A stretch of DNA of 64,000 bases. It comes from Mesorhizobium sp. 131-2-1 (lineage in GTDB: Bacteria; Pseudomonadota; Alphaproteobacteria; Rhizobiales; Rhizobiaceae). Position numbers and translations under genes: made by a program. Position 1 is the stretch's first letter, and the number at the start of each line of letters is the position of its first letter. The stretch is taken from the NCBI RefSeq assembly GCF_016756535.1, contig NZ_AP023247.1:4340501-4404500 (forward strand). The letters are read 5' to 3'. This document shows positions 10,185 to 18,559 of the stretch, in pieces. A model generated the notes under the pieces. The model was not told the origin of the DNA, did not search any database, and saw only the letters and a list, made by a program, of their open reading frames with translations.

Positions 10185-11213
10185 TCAGCGGATCGGCGGA
10201 GCGTATTGCAGACCGCCCTTGGTCCAGAGCGCGTTGATGCCGCGCGCGATCTTGAGCGGGCTGCCCGAGCCGACATTCTTCTCGAACACTTCGCCGTAAT
10301 TGCCGACCGCCTTGACGATGTTGACGACCCAGTCGTTGGAGACGCCGAGATCGGTGCCGATCTTGGTGTCCGCCTCCTGGCCGAGCACGCGCTTGATCTC
10401 GGGGTTGTCCGAGGCCTTCATCTCTTCGACATTGGCCTTGGTGATGCCGAGTTCCTCGGCGTCGAGCAGCGCGAAATAGGTCCACTTGACGATGTGGTAC
10501 CACTGGTCATCGCCCTGGCGCACGGCCGGGCCGAGCGGCTCCTTGGAGATGATCTCGGGCAGCACGACGTGGTCGGCCGGCGAGCCGAGCGTCAGGCGGA
10601 TGCCGTAGAGGCCCGACTGGTCGGTGGTGTAGACGTCGCAGCGGCCGGCATCATAGGCGGCGTTGACCTCTTCCAGCTTCTCGAACACGACGGGGTTGTA
10701 CTCCATCTTGTTCGACTTGAAGTAGTCGGCAAGGTTGAGCTCGGTCGTGGTGCCGCTCTGCACGCAGACGGCGGCGCCCGAAAGCTGAAGCGCCGAGTTC
10801 ACGCCGGGCAGCTTCTTGGCGTTGATCATGAAGCCCTGGCCGTCATAGTAGGTGGTGCCGACGAAGTTCAGGCCGAGCGCGGTGTCGCGGTTGATCGTCC
10901 AGGTGGTGTTGCGCGACAGGATGTCGACCTCGCCCGACTGCAGCGCGGTGAAGCGTTCCTTGGCGCTGAGCGGTGTGAACTTGACCTTGGAGCCGTCACC
11001 GAAGACGGCGGCCGCGACGGCGCGGCAGAAATCGGCGTCGATGCCCTGCCAGTCACCCTTGTCGTCCGGCGCCGAGAAGCCGGCCAGACCGGTCGAGACG
11101 CCGCACTGGATGAAGCCCTTCTGCTTGACGGTGTCGAGCGTGCCGGCCGAAGCCGCCGATGCTGTAAACCCAAGCGCGGCGGCGCCAAGAATGCCGAATG
11201 CAATGTGTTTCAT
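10185..11213 (-). CDS. aapJ: General L-amino acid ABC transporter, periplasmic binding protein AapJ
   Basis: A 342-residue periplasmic solute-binding protein. The start at 11213 gives a classic signal peptide (MKHIAFGILGAAALGFTASA, cleavage near ASAG) followed by TLDTVKQKGFIQCGVSTGLAGF. GIDADFCRAVAAAVFGD and NPEIKRVLG are typical of AapJ/BztA proteins. It collects many L-amino acids for AapQMP. First gene of the operon; its promoter must lie in the 684-bp region upstream, where I could not assign a sigma-70 or sigma-54 site. Confidence 0.95.
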   Translation of the reverse strand: MKHIAFGILGAAALGFTASAASAGTLDTVKQKGFIQCGVSTGLAGFSAPDDKGDWQGIDADFCRAVAAAVFGDGSKVKFTPLSAKERFTALQSGEVDILSRNTTWTINRDTALGLNFVGTTYYDGQGFMINAKKLPGVNSALQLSGAAVCVQSGTTTELNLADYFKSNKMEYNPVVFEKLEEVNAAYDAGRCDVYTTDQSGLYGIRLTLGSPADHVVLPEIISKEPLGPAVRQGDDQWYHIVKWTYFALLDAEELGITKANVEEMKASDNPEIKRVLGQEADTKIGTDLGVSNDWVVNIVKAVGNYGEVFEKNVGSGSPLKIARGINALWTKGGLQYAPPIR

Positions 11214-11897
11214 GACCCACAGACCCTTTTCTGTTTTACAGGTAACCCTGTTCTCAGGTGACCCTGATCTTTTTCCCGCGTGAACGCAGCTCCCTTCCGG
11301 CCACTCCCGGACCCCGCATCGTAACCGACGCGCTGCCTCCCATTCACGAACTGCATCGAAGGCGATTATTCCAGTGAGGTCAAGGGAAATGACCGAATTC
11401 CAACGCGTTTGAAAACCGATTGCCGGAAATGCCCGAATTGCAGACAAACGCGCCCGCAAATTAGCCACGGCGGCAAACAAAGTCGGCAAAGTCCGGCCAT
11501 CCCGCAGGCGCCCAACATCGGCAAAGACCAGGCTGACGTTTCATTGGGGAAAACCTCGCCGGCAACCGCGCCCTGCCGAACCGGACGGCCGACTGCATTC
11601 ATCAATACAGATTGACATGCATGATGATCAGCCCGCGAACAATCACCGCACGCCGGCAAGCAGCCAGACGCCGACGGCCGCCATCGGGGCGCCCGAGATA
11701 CGCGCAATCGCGCTTTCCCGATAGGCCTGATAGTCGGATCAAAGTCCGATTGTCTCAACGCAAAGGCCGGGCTCCATGTCCGTCCGCCCGGCGCGGATTT
11801 GGCACATCGAAACACTGCCGACTGGCGGACGCCGGGCGGTTGCGTGGCCAGGGCCGCCGCATTATGGCTGGCGGCACCCCCACCACAGGCGAGAGAC
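11214..11897. other. Intergenic region upstream of aapJ and metC
   Basis: 684 bp between the divergent aapJ and the cystathionine beta-lyase gene. Open frames here are arginine/proline-rich shadows without ribosome binding sites. It should contain the promoters of both flanking genes. No hairpin, repeat or recognisable operator stands out. Confidence 0.6.
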
Positions 11898-13070
11898 ATG
11901 GCAAAAGACAGCAGCGAACTGGGCATCAACACACGGCTTGCCCATTCCGGCAATAATCCGCGCGACTATTTCGGCTTCGTCAATCCGCCAGTCGTGCATG
12001 CCTCGACGGTGCTTTATCCCGATGCGGCGTCGATGGCGGCGCGCAGCCAGAAATACACCTACGGCACGCGCGGCACTCCCACCATGGACGCGCTGACGCT
12101 TGCGGTCGACGCATTGGAGGGCTCGGCCGGCACGATCGCCGTGCCCTCGGGCCTTGCCGCGGTGACGGTGCCGTTGCTTACCTTCCTTGCGTCCGGCGAC
12201 CATCTCCTGATCGTCGACAGCATCTACCACCCGACACGCCATTTTGCCGACACGATGCTGAAGCGGCTGGGCGTAGAGGTGGAGTATTACGATCCGCATA
12301 TCGGCGCCGGCATCGCCACGCTGATCAAGCCCAACACCAAAGTGGTGTTCACGGAGTCGCCGGGGTCGAACACCTATGAGGTGCAGGACATACCGGCGAT
12401 CGTCAAGGCGGCGCATCAAGCCGGCGCCATGGTCATGATGGACAACACCTGGGCGACGCCGATCTATTTCAAGCCGCTCGACCACGGCGTCGACATCTCG
12501 ATCCATGCGGCGACGAAATACCCGGCCGGCCATTCGGACGTGCTGCTTGGCACCGTCTCGGCCAACGAGACCTACTGGAAACAGCTCTACGAAGGTTTTT
12601 GCACGCTGGGCTGCTGTTCCGGGCCCGACGACATCTACCAGGTGCTGCGCGGCCTGCGCACGATGGGGGTGAGGCTCGAGCACCACCAGAAGAGCGCGCT
12701 TGCGCTAGCGCGCTGGCTGGAGGATCAGCCGGGCGTGGCGCAGGTGCTGCATCCTGCGCTGGAGAGCCATCCTGACCATCACCTGTGGAAGCGCGATTTC
12801 TGCGGCTCGAGCGGCATCTTCTCGATCGTGCTCAAGGGCGGCGGACAGAAAGCGCAGCACGCCTTCCTCGACGCGCTGAAGATCTTCGGCCTCGGCTATT
12901 CCTGGGGCGGCTATGAGAGCCTCGCCGTGCCGGTCTTCCTTGGCGACCGCACCATAGCCAAGGGCTCCTATGCGGGGCCGCTGATCCGCCTGCAGGTCGG
13001 CCTTGAGGACGTCGACGATCTCAAGGCGGACATATTGCGGGGGCTGGCTGCGGCGGCCGCCGCCGCCTGA
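11898..13070 (+). CDS. metC: Cystathionine beta-lyase (Cys/Met metabolism PLP enzyme)
   Basis: A 390-residue enzyme of the Cys/Met gamma-family of PLP enzymes, cleaving cystathionine to homocysteine, pyruvate and ammonia. The PLP lysine is in HAATKYPAGHSDVLLG, with MMDNTWATPIYFKPLDHGVD upstream (Asp for the PLP ring nitrogen) and YTYGTRGTPTMDAL near the N-terminus. I chose the ATG at 11898 (MAKDSSELG) because the upstream in-frame part is not family-like. It is a lone gene with no other methionine genes adjacent. Cystathionine gamma-synthase or methionine gamma-lyase activity cannot be fully excluded; the GYSWGGYESL motif favours the beta-lyase branch. Confidence 0.88.
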   Translation: MAKDSSELGINTRLAHSGNNPRDYFGFVNPPVVHASTVLYPDAASMAARSQKYTYGTRGTPTMDALTLAVDALEGSAGTIAVPSGLAAVTVPLLTFLASGDHLLIVDSIYHPTRHFADTMLKRLGVEVEYYDPHIGAGIATLIKPNTKVVFTESPGSNTYEVQDIPAIVKAAHQAGAMVMMDNTWATPIYFKPLDHGVDISIHAATKYPAGHSDVLLGTVSANETYWKQLYEGFCTLGCCSGPDDIYQVLRGLRTMGVRLEHHQKSALALARWLEDQPGVAQVLHPALESHPDHHLWKRDFCGSSGIFSIVLKGGGQKAQHAFLDALKIFGLGYSWGGYESLAVPVFLGDRTIAKGSYAGPLIRLQVGLEDVDDLKADILRGLAAAAAAA

Positions 13071-13291
13071 TCCGCGGACGGGCCCGGCCTGCGGGATCGA
13101 TTCCGCGAACGGCCGCAAGGCCTTGGCGCGATTGACAAAGCCGGGGCCGCTCGTGGCGGTCCGTCCCGGCCGCGCCACGCAATATTATTCTTCCCGGCCG
13201 CAGATTTCCGGATTTGTTTGGCTTCAAAATACGGGAGTTCGGCGCCATTGCGTGCGATGCGAATTCCTCGCCATTCGTTCCAGGGCTTGCC

Positions 13292-14371
13292 ATGGCGTTT
13301 CGCCTCTTTGTCCCCATCCTTGCCGGCGCGACGCTGCGCGAGCGGCTGCTTGCCTGCATCGGCGCCACGATCGGCATCGCGCTGACCGGCGTGATCAGCG
13401 GGCTGGCGATGGGCGGCGGCCCGCATGTCGCGCTGCTGGTGGCGCCGATGGGCGCGTCGGCCGTGCTCTTGTTCGCCGTGCCGTCCAGCCCGCTGGCGCA
13501 GCCCTGGTCGATCATCGGCGGCAATTCGATTTCGGCGCTGGTCGGCGTGACGGTGGCGCATTTCGTGCGCGACCCCGTCATCGCCTCCGGCCTTGCGGTG
13601 GCGCTGGCGATAGCGGCGATGTCTTTCACGCGCTGCCTGCATCCGCCGGGCGGCGCGGCCGCCCTCACCGCCGTGCTCGGCGGGCCGGCAGTGGTCAGCG
13701 CCGGGTTTTTGTTCCCCTTCGTGCCGGTGGCACTGAACTCGACCATTCTGGTCACACTCGGCTTCCTGTTCCACCGGCTGGCGCGGCGCAACTATCCGCA
13801 TGTCGCCGCTCCCGCCGCCAACAGCCACGGCACCGCCGATCCGCCGCCACGGCAGCGCGTCGGCTTCCGGCCGGAGGACGTCGACGCGGCGCTCGCCACG
13901 CTCGATGAGACCTTCGACATCGACCGCGACGACCTCGAGCGGCTGCTCAGGCAGGTCGAGTTGCAGGCGATGGTGCGCTCGCACCGGACGCTGCTTTGCG
14001 AGGACATCATGTCGCGCGACGTGGTTTCGGTGCCAGAGGATGCGCCGGCCGACGCGGCGCGCCAGCAGCTGCTCGACCACAATATCCGCACCTTGCCGGT
14101 GGTCGACGCCGAGGCCAGGCTCTCCGGCGCGGTCGGTCTGCGCGAGCTGACGAAGGCGACCGACACTGTGAAGGGCGTGATGTCCAACGTAGGTACTGCT
14201 TCCGCCGACACGCCGGCGATGAGCCTGCTGCCGGTGCTGACCGACGGGCGCAGCCATGCGGTGGTGATCGTCGATGCCGAGCGGCGCATCCTCGGCCTGA
14301 TCACGCAGACCGACCTCTTGGCGGCGGCAGCGCGTGTGCAGACACCGGACAAGGGCTTGGCGGCTGCCTAA
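13292..14371 (+). CDS. HPP family membrane protein with CBS domain pair
   Basis: About 359 residues. The N-terminal half is a four-helix HPP domain: PHVALLVAPMGASAVLLFA, PSSPLAQPWSIIGGNSISALVG and the diagnostic CLHPPGGAAALTAV, the HPP motif that names the family. The C-terminal part has two CBS domains (DIMSRDVVSVPEDAPADAAR and ADTPAMSLLPVLTDGRSHAV), expected to bind adenine nucleotides and gate the membrane part. Related HPP proteins transport nitrite in cyanobacteria and plastids (known); the substrate here is unknown. The start at 13292 places the protein just before the first hydrophobic segment; 13214 is a longer alternative. Confidence 0.85.
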   Translation: MAFRLFVPILAGATLRERLLACIGATIGIALTGVISGLAMGGGPHVALLVAPMGASAVLLFAVPSSPLAQPWSIIGGNSISALVGVTVAHFVRDPVIASGLAVALAIAAMSFTRCLHPPGGAAALTAVLGGPAVVSAGFLFPFVPVALNSTILVTLGFLFHRLARRNYPHVAAPAANSHGTADPPPRQRVGFRPEDVDAALATLDETFDIDRDDLERLLRQVELQAMVRSHRTLLCEDIMSRDVVSVPEDAPADAARQQLLDHNIRTLPVVDAEARLSGAVGLRELTKATDTVKGVMSNVGTASADTPAMSLLPVLTDGRSHAVVIVDAERRILGLITQTDLLAAAARVQTPDKGLAAA

Positions 14372-14396
14372 AATAGTTTCGCCGGACTGCCGAAAT

Positions 14397-14425
14397 CCGG
14401 GAACCTTTTTCAGGCCGGCGCGTCC
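14397..14425 (+). promoter_or_regulatory. Putative autoregulated ECF promoter upstream of the sigma gene
   Basis: The element CCGGGAAC, a 16-base spacer, then CGTCC (14421-14425) lies 36 bases ahead of the sigma gene. GGGAAC/CGTC with this spacing is a classic ECF -35/-10 pair. The same arrangement with CATCC recurs at 15201-15229 in front of the DUF4142 gene. Confidence 0.6.
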
Positions 14426-14461
14426 AACGTCGCGAGTGTCTGTTCAGGAGATCGGCTCGAG

Positions 14462-15151
14462 ATGCACAAGCTCGCAACACCCGTCGCGGCGCCGGCAGGG
14501 GCGGAAAGCCTGTCGGGCGACATGACGCTGGTGCGCCGGGCGCTGGCACGCGAGGCCGAAGCCTGCCGCACCATCATCAAGGCTAACAACCAGCGACTCT
14601 ACCGCATCGCGCGCGGCGTGGTGCGCAACGACGCCGAGGCCGAGGACATCGTCCAGGAGGCGTATCTCCGCGCCTTCGCCAATCTTTCTACCTTTCGCGG
14701 CGGATCCTCGCTCTCCACCTGGCTTTCGCGCATCGTCATCAACGAGGCGATCGGCCGGCTGCGCAAGCGGCGACGCATGGTGGCGATGCCCGACAACCCG
14801 GAAGCGCAGATCATCCGCTTCCCCCTGAATCCCAGCGACGATCCGGAGCGGACGATGGCGCAGCGGCAGATCCTCGCACTTGTCGAACGGGCGACCGATA
14901 GCCTGCCCGACGTCTACCGCACCGTGTTCGTGGCCCGCGTCATTGAGGGCTTCAGCATGGAGGAGACCGCCGACCTGCTCGGCCTCAGGCCAGAAACGGT
15001 CAAGACAAGGCTGCACCGGGCGCGTGCGCTGGTGCGCAAGGCGCTGGACGACGAGATCGGCCCGGTGCTGCTCGACGCCTTCCCCTTCGCTGGCCGGCGC
15101 TGCGACAGGTTGACCGAAGCGGTGATGAAGCGCCTCGGTTTTGAGGGCTAG
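14462..15151 (+). CDS. ECF-type RNA polymerase sigma factor
   Basis: A 229-residue sigma-70 family factor with only regions 2 and 4. Region 2 is LYRIARGVVRNDAEAEDIVQ through TFRGGSSLSTWLSRIVINEA (core binding and -10 recognition). Region 4 is GFSMEETADLLGLRPETVKT plus RLHRARALVRKAL, a helix-turn-helix for the -35. It has an N-terminal extension of about 30 residues. No anti-sigma gene is adjacent; instead DUF4142 and cupredoxin genes follow, which are plausible targets or partners. The promoter motif upstream suggests autoregulation. Confidence 0.9.
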   Translation: MHKLATPVAAPAGAESLSGDMTLVRRALAREAEACRTIIKANNQRLYRIARGVVRNDAEAEDIVQEAYLRAFANLSTFRGGSSLSTWLSRIVINEAIGRLRKRRRMVAMPDNPEAQIIRFPLNPSDDPERTMAQRQILALVERATDSLPDVYRTVFVARVIEGFSMEETADLLGLRPETVKTRLHRARALVRKALDDEIGPVLLDAFPFAGRRCDRLTEAVMKRLGFEG

Positions 15152-15200
15152 CGCGCCTCGCTATTGGCCAGCGGCCGCTTTCTGCACCGCCATCCCTTTT

Positions 15201-15229
15201 CCGGGAACGTTTCGCCCCTCCCCGCATCC
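15201..15229 (+). promoter_or_regulatory. Second copy of the ECF-type promoter motif
   Basis: CCGGGAAC, 16 bases, CATCC, then AATG, matching the element before the sigma gene in both half-sites and spacing. It is 54 bases ahead of the DUF4142 gene, so that gene and the overlapping cupredoxin gene are likely members of this sigma factor's regulon. Confidence 0.55.
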
Positions 15230-15282
15230 AATGAGCGTCAACTGAAAACGAGAGCCCGGCGCCGCCGGGCGAAGGAGATGCC

Positions 15283-15807
15283 ATGCTTTCCCGACCGACC
15301 GTTGCCCTTGCCGCCCTGCTCATGCTCGGCGCCGCGCCGCTGGCTGAGGCCGCCGACAAGCCGACCGATCCGCAGATCGCCCACATCGCCTACACGGCCG
15401 GCGTGATCGACGTCGAGGCGGCGAAGCTGGCGATCGAGAAGTCGAAGACCAAGGAGGTCGTCGATTTCGCCAACGACATGGTGCGCGACCATGAGGCGGT
15501 GAACGTCCAGGCGCTCGATCTGGTCAAGAAACTGAACGTCACGCCGGAGGACAATCCGACCAGCCAAGCGCTTACCAAGGCGGCGGAGGAGGAGCGCGCC
15601 AAGCTCGCCAAGCTCGACGGCGCGGCCTTCGACAAGGCCTATGTCGAGAACGAAGTCGCCTATCACAAGCAGGTCAATGGCGCGCTGGAAACTCTGCTCA
15701 TTCCGTCAGCCAGCAATGCCGAGCTGAAGGGCCTGCTGGAGACCGGGCTGAAGATCTTCCAGGGGCATGAGCAGCATGCCGAACATGTCGCCGGCATGCT
15801 GAAATGA
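15283..15807 (+). CDS. DUF4142 domain periplasmic protein
   Basis: A 174-residue exported protein. The signal peptide is LAALLMLGAAPLAEAADK near residue 20. The mature part is a ferritin-like four-helix DUF4142 domain: AHIAYTAGVIDVEAAKLAIE, VVDFANDMVRDHEAVN and a C-terminal GHEQHAEHVAGML. The family is typically found beside ECF sigma factors and stress genes; the biochemical role is unknown. A strong GAAGGAG ribosome site precedes the ATG. Its last codons overlap the cupredoxin start by four bases, so both are co-translated. Confidence 0.88.
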   Translation: MLSRPTVALAALLMLGAAPLAEAADKPTDPQIAHIAYTAGVIDVEAAKLAIEKSKTKEVVDFANDMVRDHEAVNVQALDLVKKLNVTPEDNPTSQALTKAAEEERAKLAKLDGAAFDKAYVENEVAYHKQVNGALETLLIPSASNAELKGLLETGLKIFQGHEQHAEHVAGMLK

Positions 15808-16112
15808 GGGCGCTGCCGCTCATCGGCGCGCTGGCGCTGGCGTTCGCCGCCAGCCCGGCGCCGGCCGCCACGATCACGGTGACCATCGACAGGCTGGTCT
15901 TCTCGCCGGCACGCATCGAGGCGAAGGTCGGTGACACGATCGAATGGGTGAACAAGGATGCGTTCGCCCACACAGCCACTGTGAAAGGCGGCTGGGAGGT
16001 GATGATCCCGCCGAAGTCGACGGGAAGGATGACCCTCGAGGAAGCCGGCACGGTCGACTATTTCTGCCGCTTCCATCCCAACATGAAGGGCCGTCTCGAC
16101 GTTTCGCCCTGA
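15804..16112 (+). CDS. Cupredoxin-like copper protein
   Basis: A 102-residue exported protein (signal peptide MRALPLIGALALAFAASPAPAA) of the plastocyanin/amicyanin class. Copper ligands seen: His in VNKDAFAHTATVKGG, and Cys and His in YFCRFHPNMKG, with the Met downstream, giving the type-1 blue-copper C-x3-H-x2-M arrangement. It likely acts as a small periplasmic electron carrier. It overlaps DUF4142 by four bases. Its 3' end also overlaps the opposite-strand enoyl-CoA hydratase gene by 55 bases. Confidence 0.88.
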   Translation: MRALPLIGALALAFAASPAPAATITVTIDRLVFSPARIEAKVGDTIEWVNKDAFAHTATVKGGWEVMIPPKSTGRMTLEEAGTVDYFCRFHPNMKGRLDVSP

Positions 16113-16966
16113 TCCGCCGCCTGGTCGAGCGCAAGCGAGGCGCGCCTTGCCTCGCTCGGCCGGGTGATGTGTGTCCATGAGCCGTCATAGACGGGTTTGC
16201 GGCGCTCGATCCAGGCGTCAAGGCCTTCGCGCAGGTCTGCGGTCGGGGCGATCCGGGCGAACTGCTCGGCCTCGACCAGCAGGCCCTCGGCGATGCCAAG
16301 GTTGATGCCGCGCGCCACCGCGGTGAGGACGCTGGCCACCGCCGCCTGCGAATGGCTGATGATGCGCCGCGCGAGATCGTGTGCCGCCGGCATCAGCTCG
16401 GCATGCGGCACGATCCCGTTGACGAGGCCGAGCTCCGCAGCACGCTCCGCCGAAAAGGCCTCTCCCGTCAAAAGCAGCTCCAGCGCCCGCTTGCGGCCGG
16501 CCAGCCTCGGCAGGCGCTGCGTGCCGCCGAAGGTCGGCGGCATGGCGAGGTTGATCTCGGGCTTGGCGAACAAAGCGCGGTCGCTGGCAATCGCCAGCGG
16601 CACGGCCTCGGTGATCTCGCAGCCGCCGCCGAAGGCAATACCATTGACGGCGGCGATGACCGGCTTGCGGAAGGCTTCCAGCCGCGCCGTCAGCCGCTGG
16701 CCACGCATGACGAAGTCGCGCAGCGCCACATCCGCGCCCGCGGCGACGCTGGCCGAAAATTCGTGGATGTCGCCGCCGGCCGAGAAGGCCCGCTCGCCGG
16801 CCCCGGTGAGGATGACGGCACGGACCGAATCGTCGGTCTCGACCGCGTCGAGGATCTCGAGCAGGCGGTCGATCAGCGCGTAGTTCAAAGCATTGAGTTT
16901 CTCGGGGCGATTGAGGGTCAGCACCGCAACGCGGTCGCGGGTTTCGCAAAGCACAGGCTCGGTCAT
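16058..16966 (-). CDS. Enoyl-CoA hydratase/isomerase family protein
   Basis: A 302-residue crotonase-fold enzyme. Seen: LTLNRPEKLNALNYALID, the oxyanion-hole segment FSAGGDIHEF, and the two acid positions in NGIAFGGGCEITEA and FAKPEINLAM that supply the catalytic glutamates of hydratases. Both glutamates are present, favouring hydratase activity. The start at 16966 (MTEPVLCET) was chosen over a longer frame reaching into the promoter. The last ~45 residues, beyond the usual family end near ERRKPVYDG, are encoded on the strand opposite the cupredoxin gene and look like read-through. Divergent from a TetR gene that likely controls it. Confidence 0.88.
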   Translation of the reverse strand: MTEPVLCETRDRVAVLTLNRPEKLNALNYALIDRLLEILDAVETDDSVRAVILTGAGERAFSAGGDIHEFSASVAAGADVALRDFVMRGQRLTARLEAFRKPVIAAVNGIAFGGGCEITEAVPLAIASDRALFAKPEINLAMPPTFGGTQRLPRLAGRKRALELLLTGEAFSAERAAELGLVNGIVPHAELMPAAHDLARRIISHSQAAVASVLTAVARGINLGIAEGLLVEAEQFARIAPTADLREGLDAWIERRKPVYDGSWTHITRPSEARRASLALDQAADQGETSRRPFMLGWKRQK

Positions 16967-17019
16967 GTTCTTCCTCTCAGGCATGGAATGGCCGGAAAGG
17001 ATCAGTTTTCGGATTGCCT

Positions 17020-17041
17020 GTATATTCACTAGTCGGTATAC
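17020..17041. promoter_or_regulatory. Candidate TetR operator between the hydratase and TetR genes
   Basis: A short inverted pair (GTATA at 17020-17024 and the palindrome GTATAC at 17036-17041) flanks an ACTAGTCGG core in the 83-bp divergent spacer, ending 9 bases before the tetR start. Position and symmetry fit an operator for local TetR control; the match is imperfect. Confidence 0.45.
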
Positions 17042-17049
17042 TTGACGGC

Positions 17050-17703
17050 ATGCGCGAACCCGCCAACCCCACCCGCAAACGCCTCGTCGATGCGGCGACG
17101 AAACTGTTCTATGCCGAAGGCGTCGGCCGCGTCAGCGTCGATGCGGTGGCTGAAAAGGCAGGGCTCACCAAACGCACGCTCTACTACCATTTCCGGAGCA
17201 AGGACGATTTGATCGCCGCCTATCTCGACGGCCGCGACCAGCCCAACATCAAGCAGATGTCCGGCTGGTTCGAAGCGGCCGAGGGCGGCGTCGACAGGAA
17301 GGTCGCAGCGATCTTCACCAATCTGGCGCGCGTGGCGAAGCACCCGAAGTGGAGAGGCTGCGGCTACCTGCGCACCGCAGCCGAACTCGCCGCGATGCCC
17401 GGGCACCCGGCGGTGAAATCCGGGTCGCGCCACAAGACCAATTTCGAGAAATGGCTGGCCGGAGAGCTTTCAAGCCATAACGTCAGCGAGCCCACCATGC
17501 TGGCGCGCGAGATCGTGCTTCTGATGGACGGCGCCTTCTCCAGCATGCTGATCCACCACAATCCCGATTACATCACCGCCGCCGGCCACGCGGCAGCGAC
17601 GCTGGTCAAGGTGCGGATGCAGACGGCGGCTCCCCCAGCAGCCAGTCGACCATCGCGGCGGCGTGGGCGGGTGATCGGTCGGGCGCCAGGATCGAAAGGC
17701 TGA
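17050..17703 (+). CDS. TetR/AcrR family transcriptional regulator
   Basis: A 217-residue repressor. The N-terminal helix-turn-helix is seen in LVDAATKLFYAEGVGRVSVD and VAEKAGLTKRTLYYHFRSKD, followed by a C-terminal ligand-binding helical domain (WRGCGYLRTAAELAAMPGHP). The start at 17050 (MREPANPTRK) gives the family N-terminus. The C-terminal ~28 residues are Ala/Pro/Arg-rich low complexity, encoded opposite the end of the LysR gene (98-bp convergent overlap). Divergent from enoyl-CoA hydratase, so probably its local regulator responding to an acyl-CoA or aromatic ligand (inference). Confidence 0.88.
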   Translation: MREPANPTRKRLVDAATKLFYAEGVGRVSVDAVAEKAGLTKRTLYYHFRSKDDLIAAYLDGRDQPNIKQMSGWFEAAEGGVDRKVAAIFTNLARVAKHPKWRGCGYLRTAAELAAMPGHPAVKSGSRHKTNFEKWLAGELSSHNVSEPTMLAREIVLLMDGAFSSMLIHHNPDYITAAGHAAATLVKVRMQTAAPPAASRPSRRRGRVIGRAPGSKG

Positions 17704-18505
17704 GGCCTGTCGGCACGCGCTGCGGGAACGGCGCCACAAGCGAACCGGCGGCGAGCGCGCGCGACACCAGCGCCTCGTGCCCCATCAGCACGCCGGCGCC
17801 GTCGACCGCCGCCTGCAGCGCCATGCTGTAGAGCGAGAATTCCGAACCGGACTCGATCGACGGCCCTTTCACGCCGGCCGCCTCGAACCACAGGGCCCAG
17901 TCGCCGGTCCAGGTCGTGTCCCACAACAGAAGCTGCGCGGCGAGGTCGGCCGGTGTCTTCAATTGCCGTGCCAGCGCCGGCGCGCAGACCGGGTAGATGA
18001 AATCGTCGCAGAGCTTGAAGGCGCGACTGCCGGCCGGCGCCTGCCTGGTCAGGAAGATGGCGAGATCAAAAGGCTCGCGGCGGAAATCCGGCGGCTCCTC
18101 CAGCGCGTGGATCGACGGGCGGAGCGCCGGCAAAGCAGCGCGCAGCGCCGGCAGGCGCGGCGCCAGCCACAGCTGCGCGATCGAAGGCAATGCCGCGATG
18201 CTGACCTGCGGCCGCGGCGCCGAGATGCGCAGCTCCTGCACGGCCAGGCCCATGGCATCGAAGGCGGTGGAGAAGGACGGCAAAGCGGCGCGGCCGGCGT
18301 CGGTCAGATGCAGCCCTTGCGCATGGCGCACGAACAGCGGCGCGCCGAGCCAGGCCTCCAGCGCCTTGACCTGGTGCGACACCGCCGCCGGGGTGACGCC
18401 AAGCTCGTCGGCCGCCTTGGCGAAGCTCTCGTGGCGGGCCGCCGCCTCGAAGGCGCGGAGCGCGTTGAGCGGCGGCATGCGCGGACGCGGCGGATTGACG
18501 GCCAT
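17606..18505 (-). CDS. LysR family transcriptional regulator (GcvA-like)
   Basis: A 299-residue LysR-type regulator. The winged helix is at the N-terminus (LNALRAFEAAARHESFAKAA, then DELGVTPAAVSHQVKALEAW), which is the GcvA subgroup signature. The co-inducer domain carries AALPSIAQLWLAPRLPALRA. It lies directly downstream, on the same strand, of the orphan substrate-binding protein and SHMT-like genes, so those are candidate targets; a glycine-type effector would fit GcvA relatives but is inferred. Convergent overlap with tetR at the 3' end. Confidence 0.9.
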   Translation of the reverse strand: MAVNPPRPRMPPLNALRAFEAAARHESFAKAADELGVTPAAVSHQVKALEAWLGAPLFVRHAQGLHLTDAGRAALPSFSTAFDAMGLAVQELRISAPRPQVSIAALPSIAQLWLAPRLPALRAALPALRPSIHALEEPPDFRREPFDLAIFLTRQAPAGSRAFKLCDDFIYPVCAPALARQLKTPADLAAQLLLWDTTWTGDWALWFEAAGVKGPSIESGSEFSLYSMALQAAVDGAGVLMGHEALVSRALAAGSLVAPFPQRVPTGLSLSILAPDRSPAHAAAMVDWLLGEPPSASAP

Positions 18506-18559
18506 GGCTTTCCCGAGACAGCGCCGGCGGCCGTTACCCCGCCGGCGCGAAAAAAACTT

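Noticed and set aside
8898..11261. A 787-codon plus-strand frame across aapQ and aapJ
   Set aside because: It is the antisense shadow of well-supported aap genes, with low-complexity Asp/Arg/Gln sequence.
11366..11953. Minus-strand frame in the aapJ-metC gap
   Set aside because: It runs into the start of metC on the other strand and has no recognisable motif or ribosome site.
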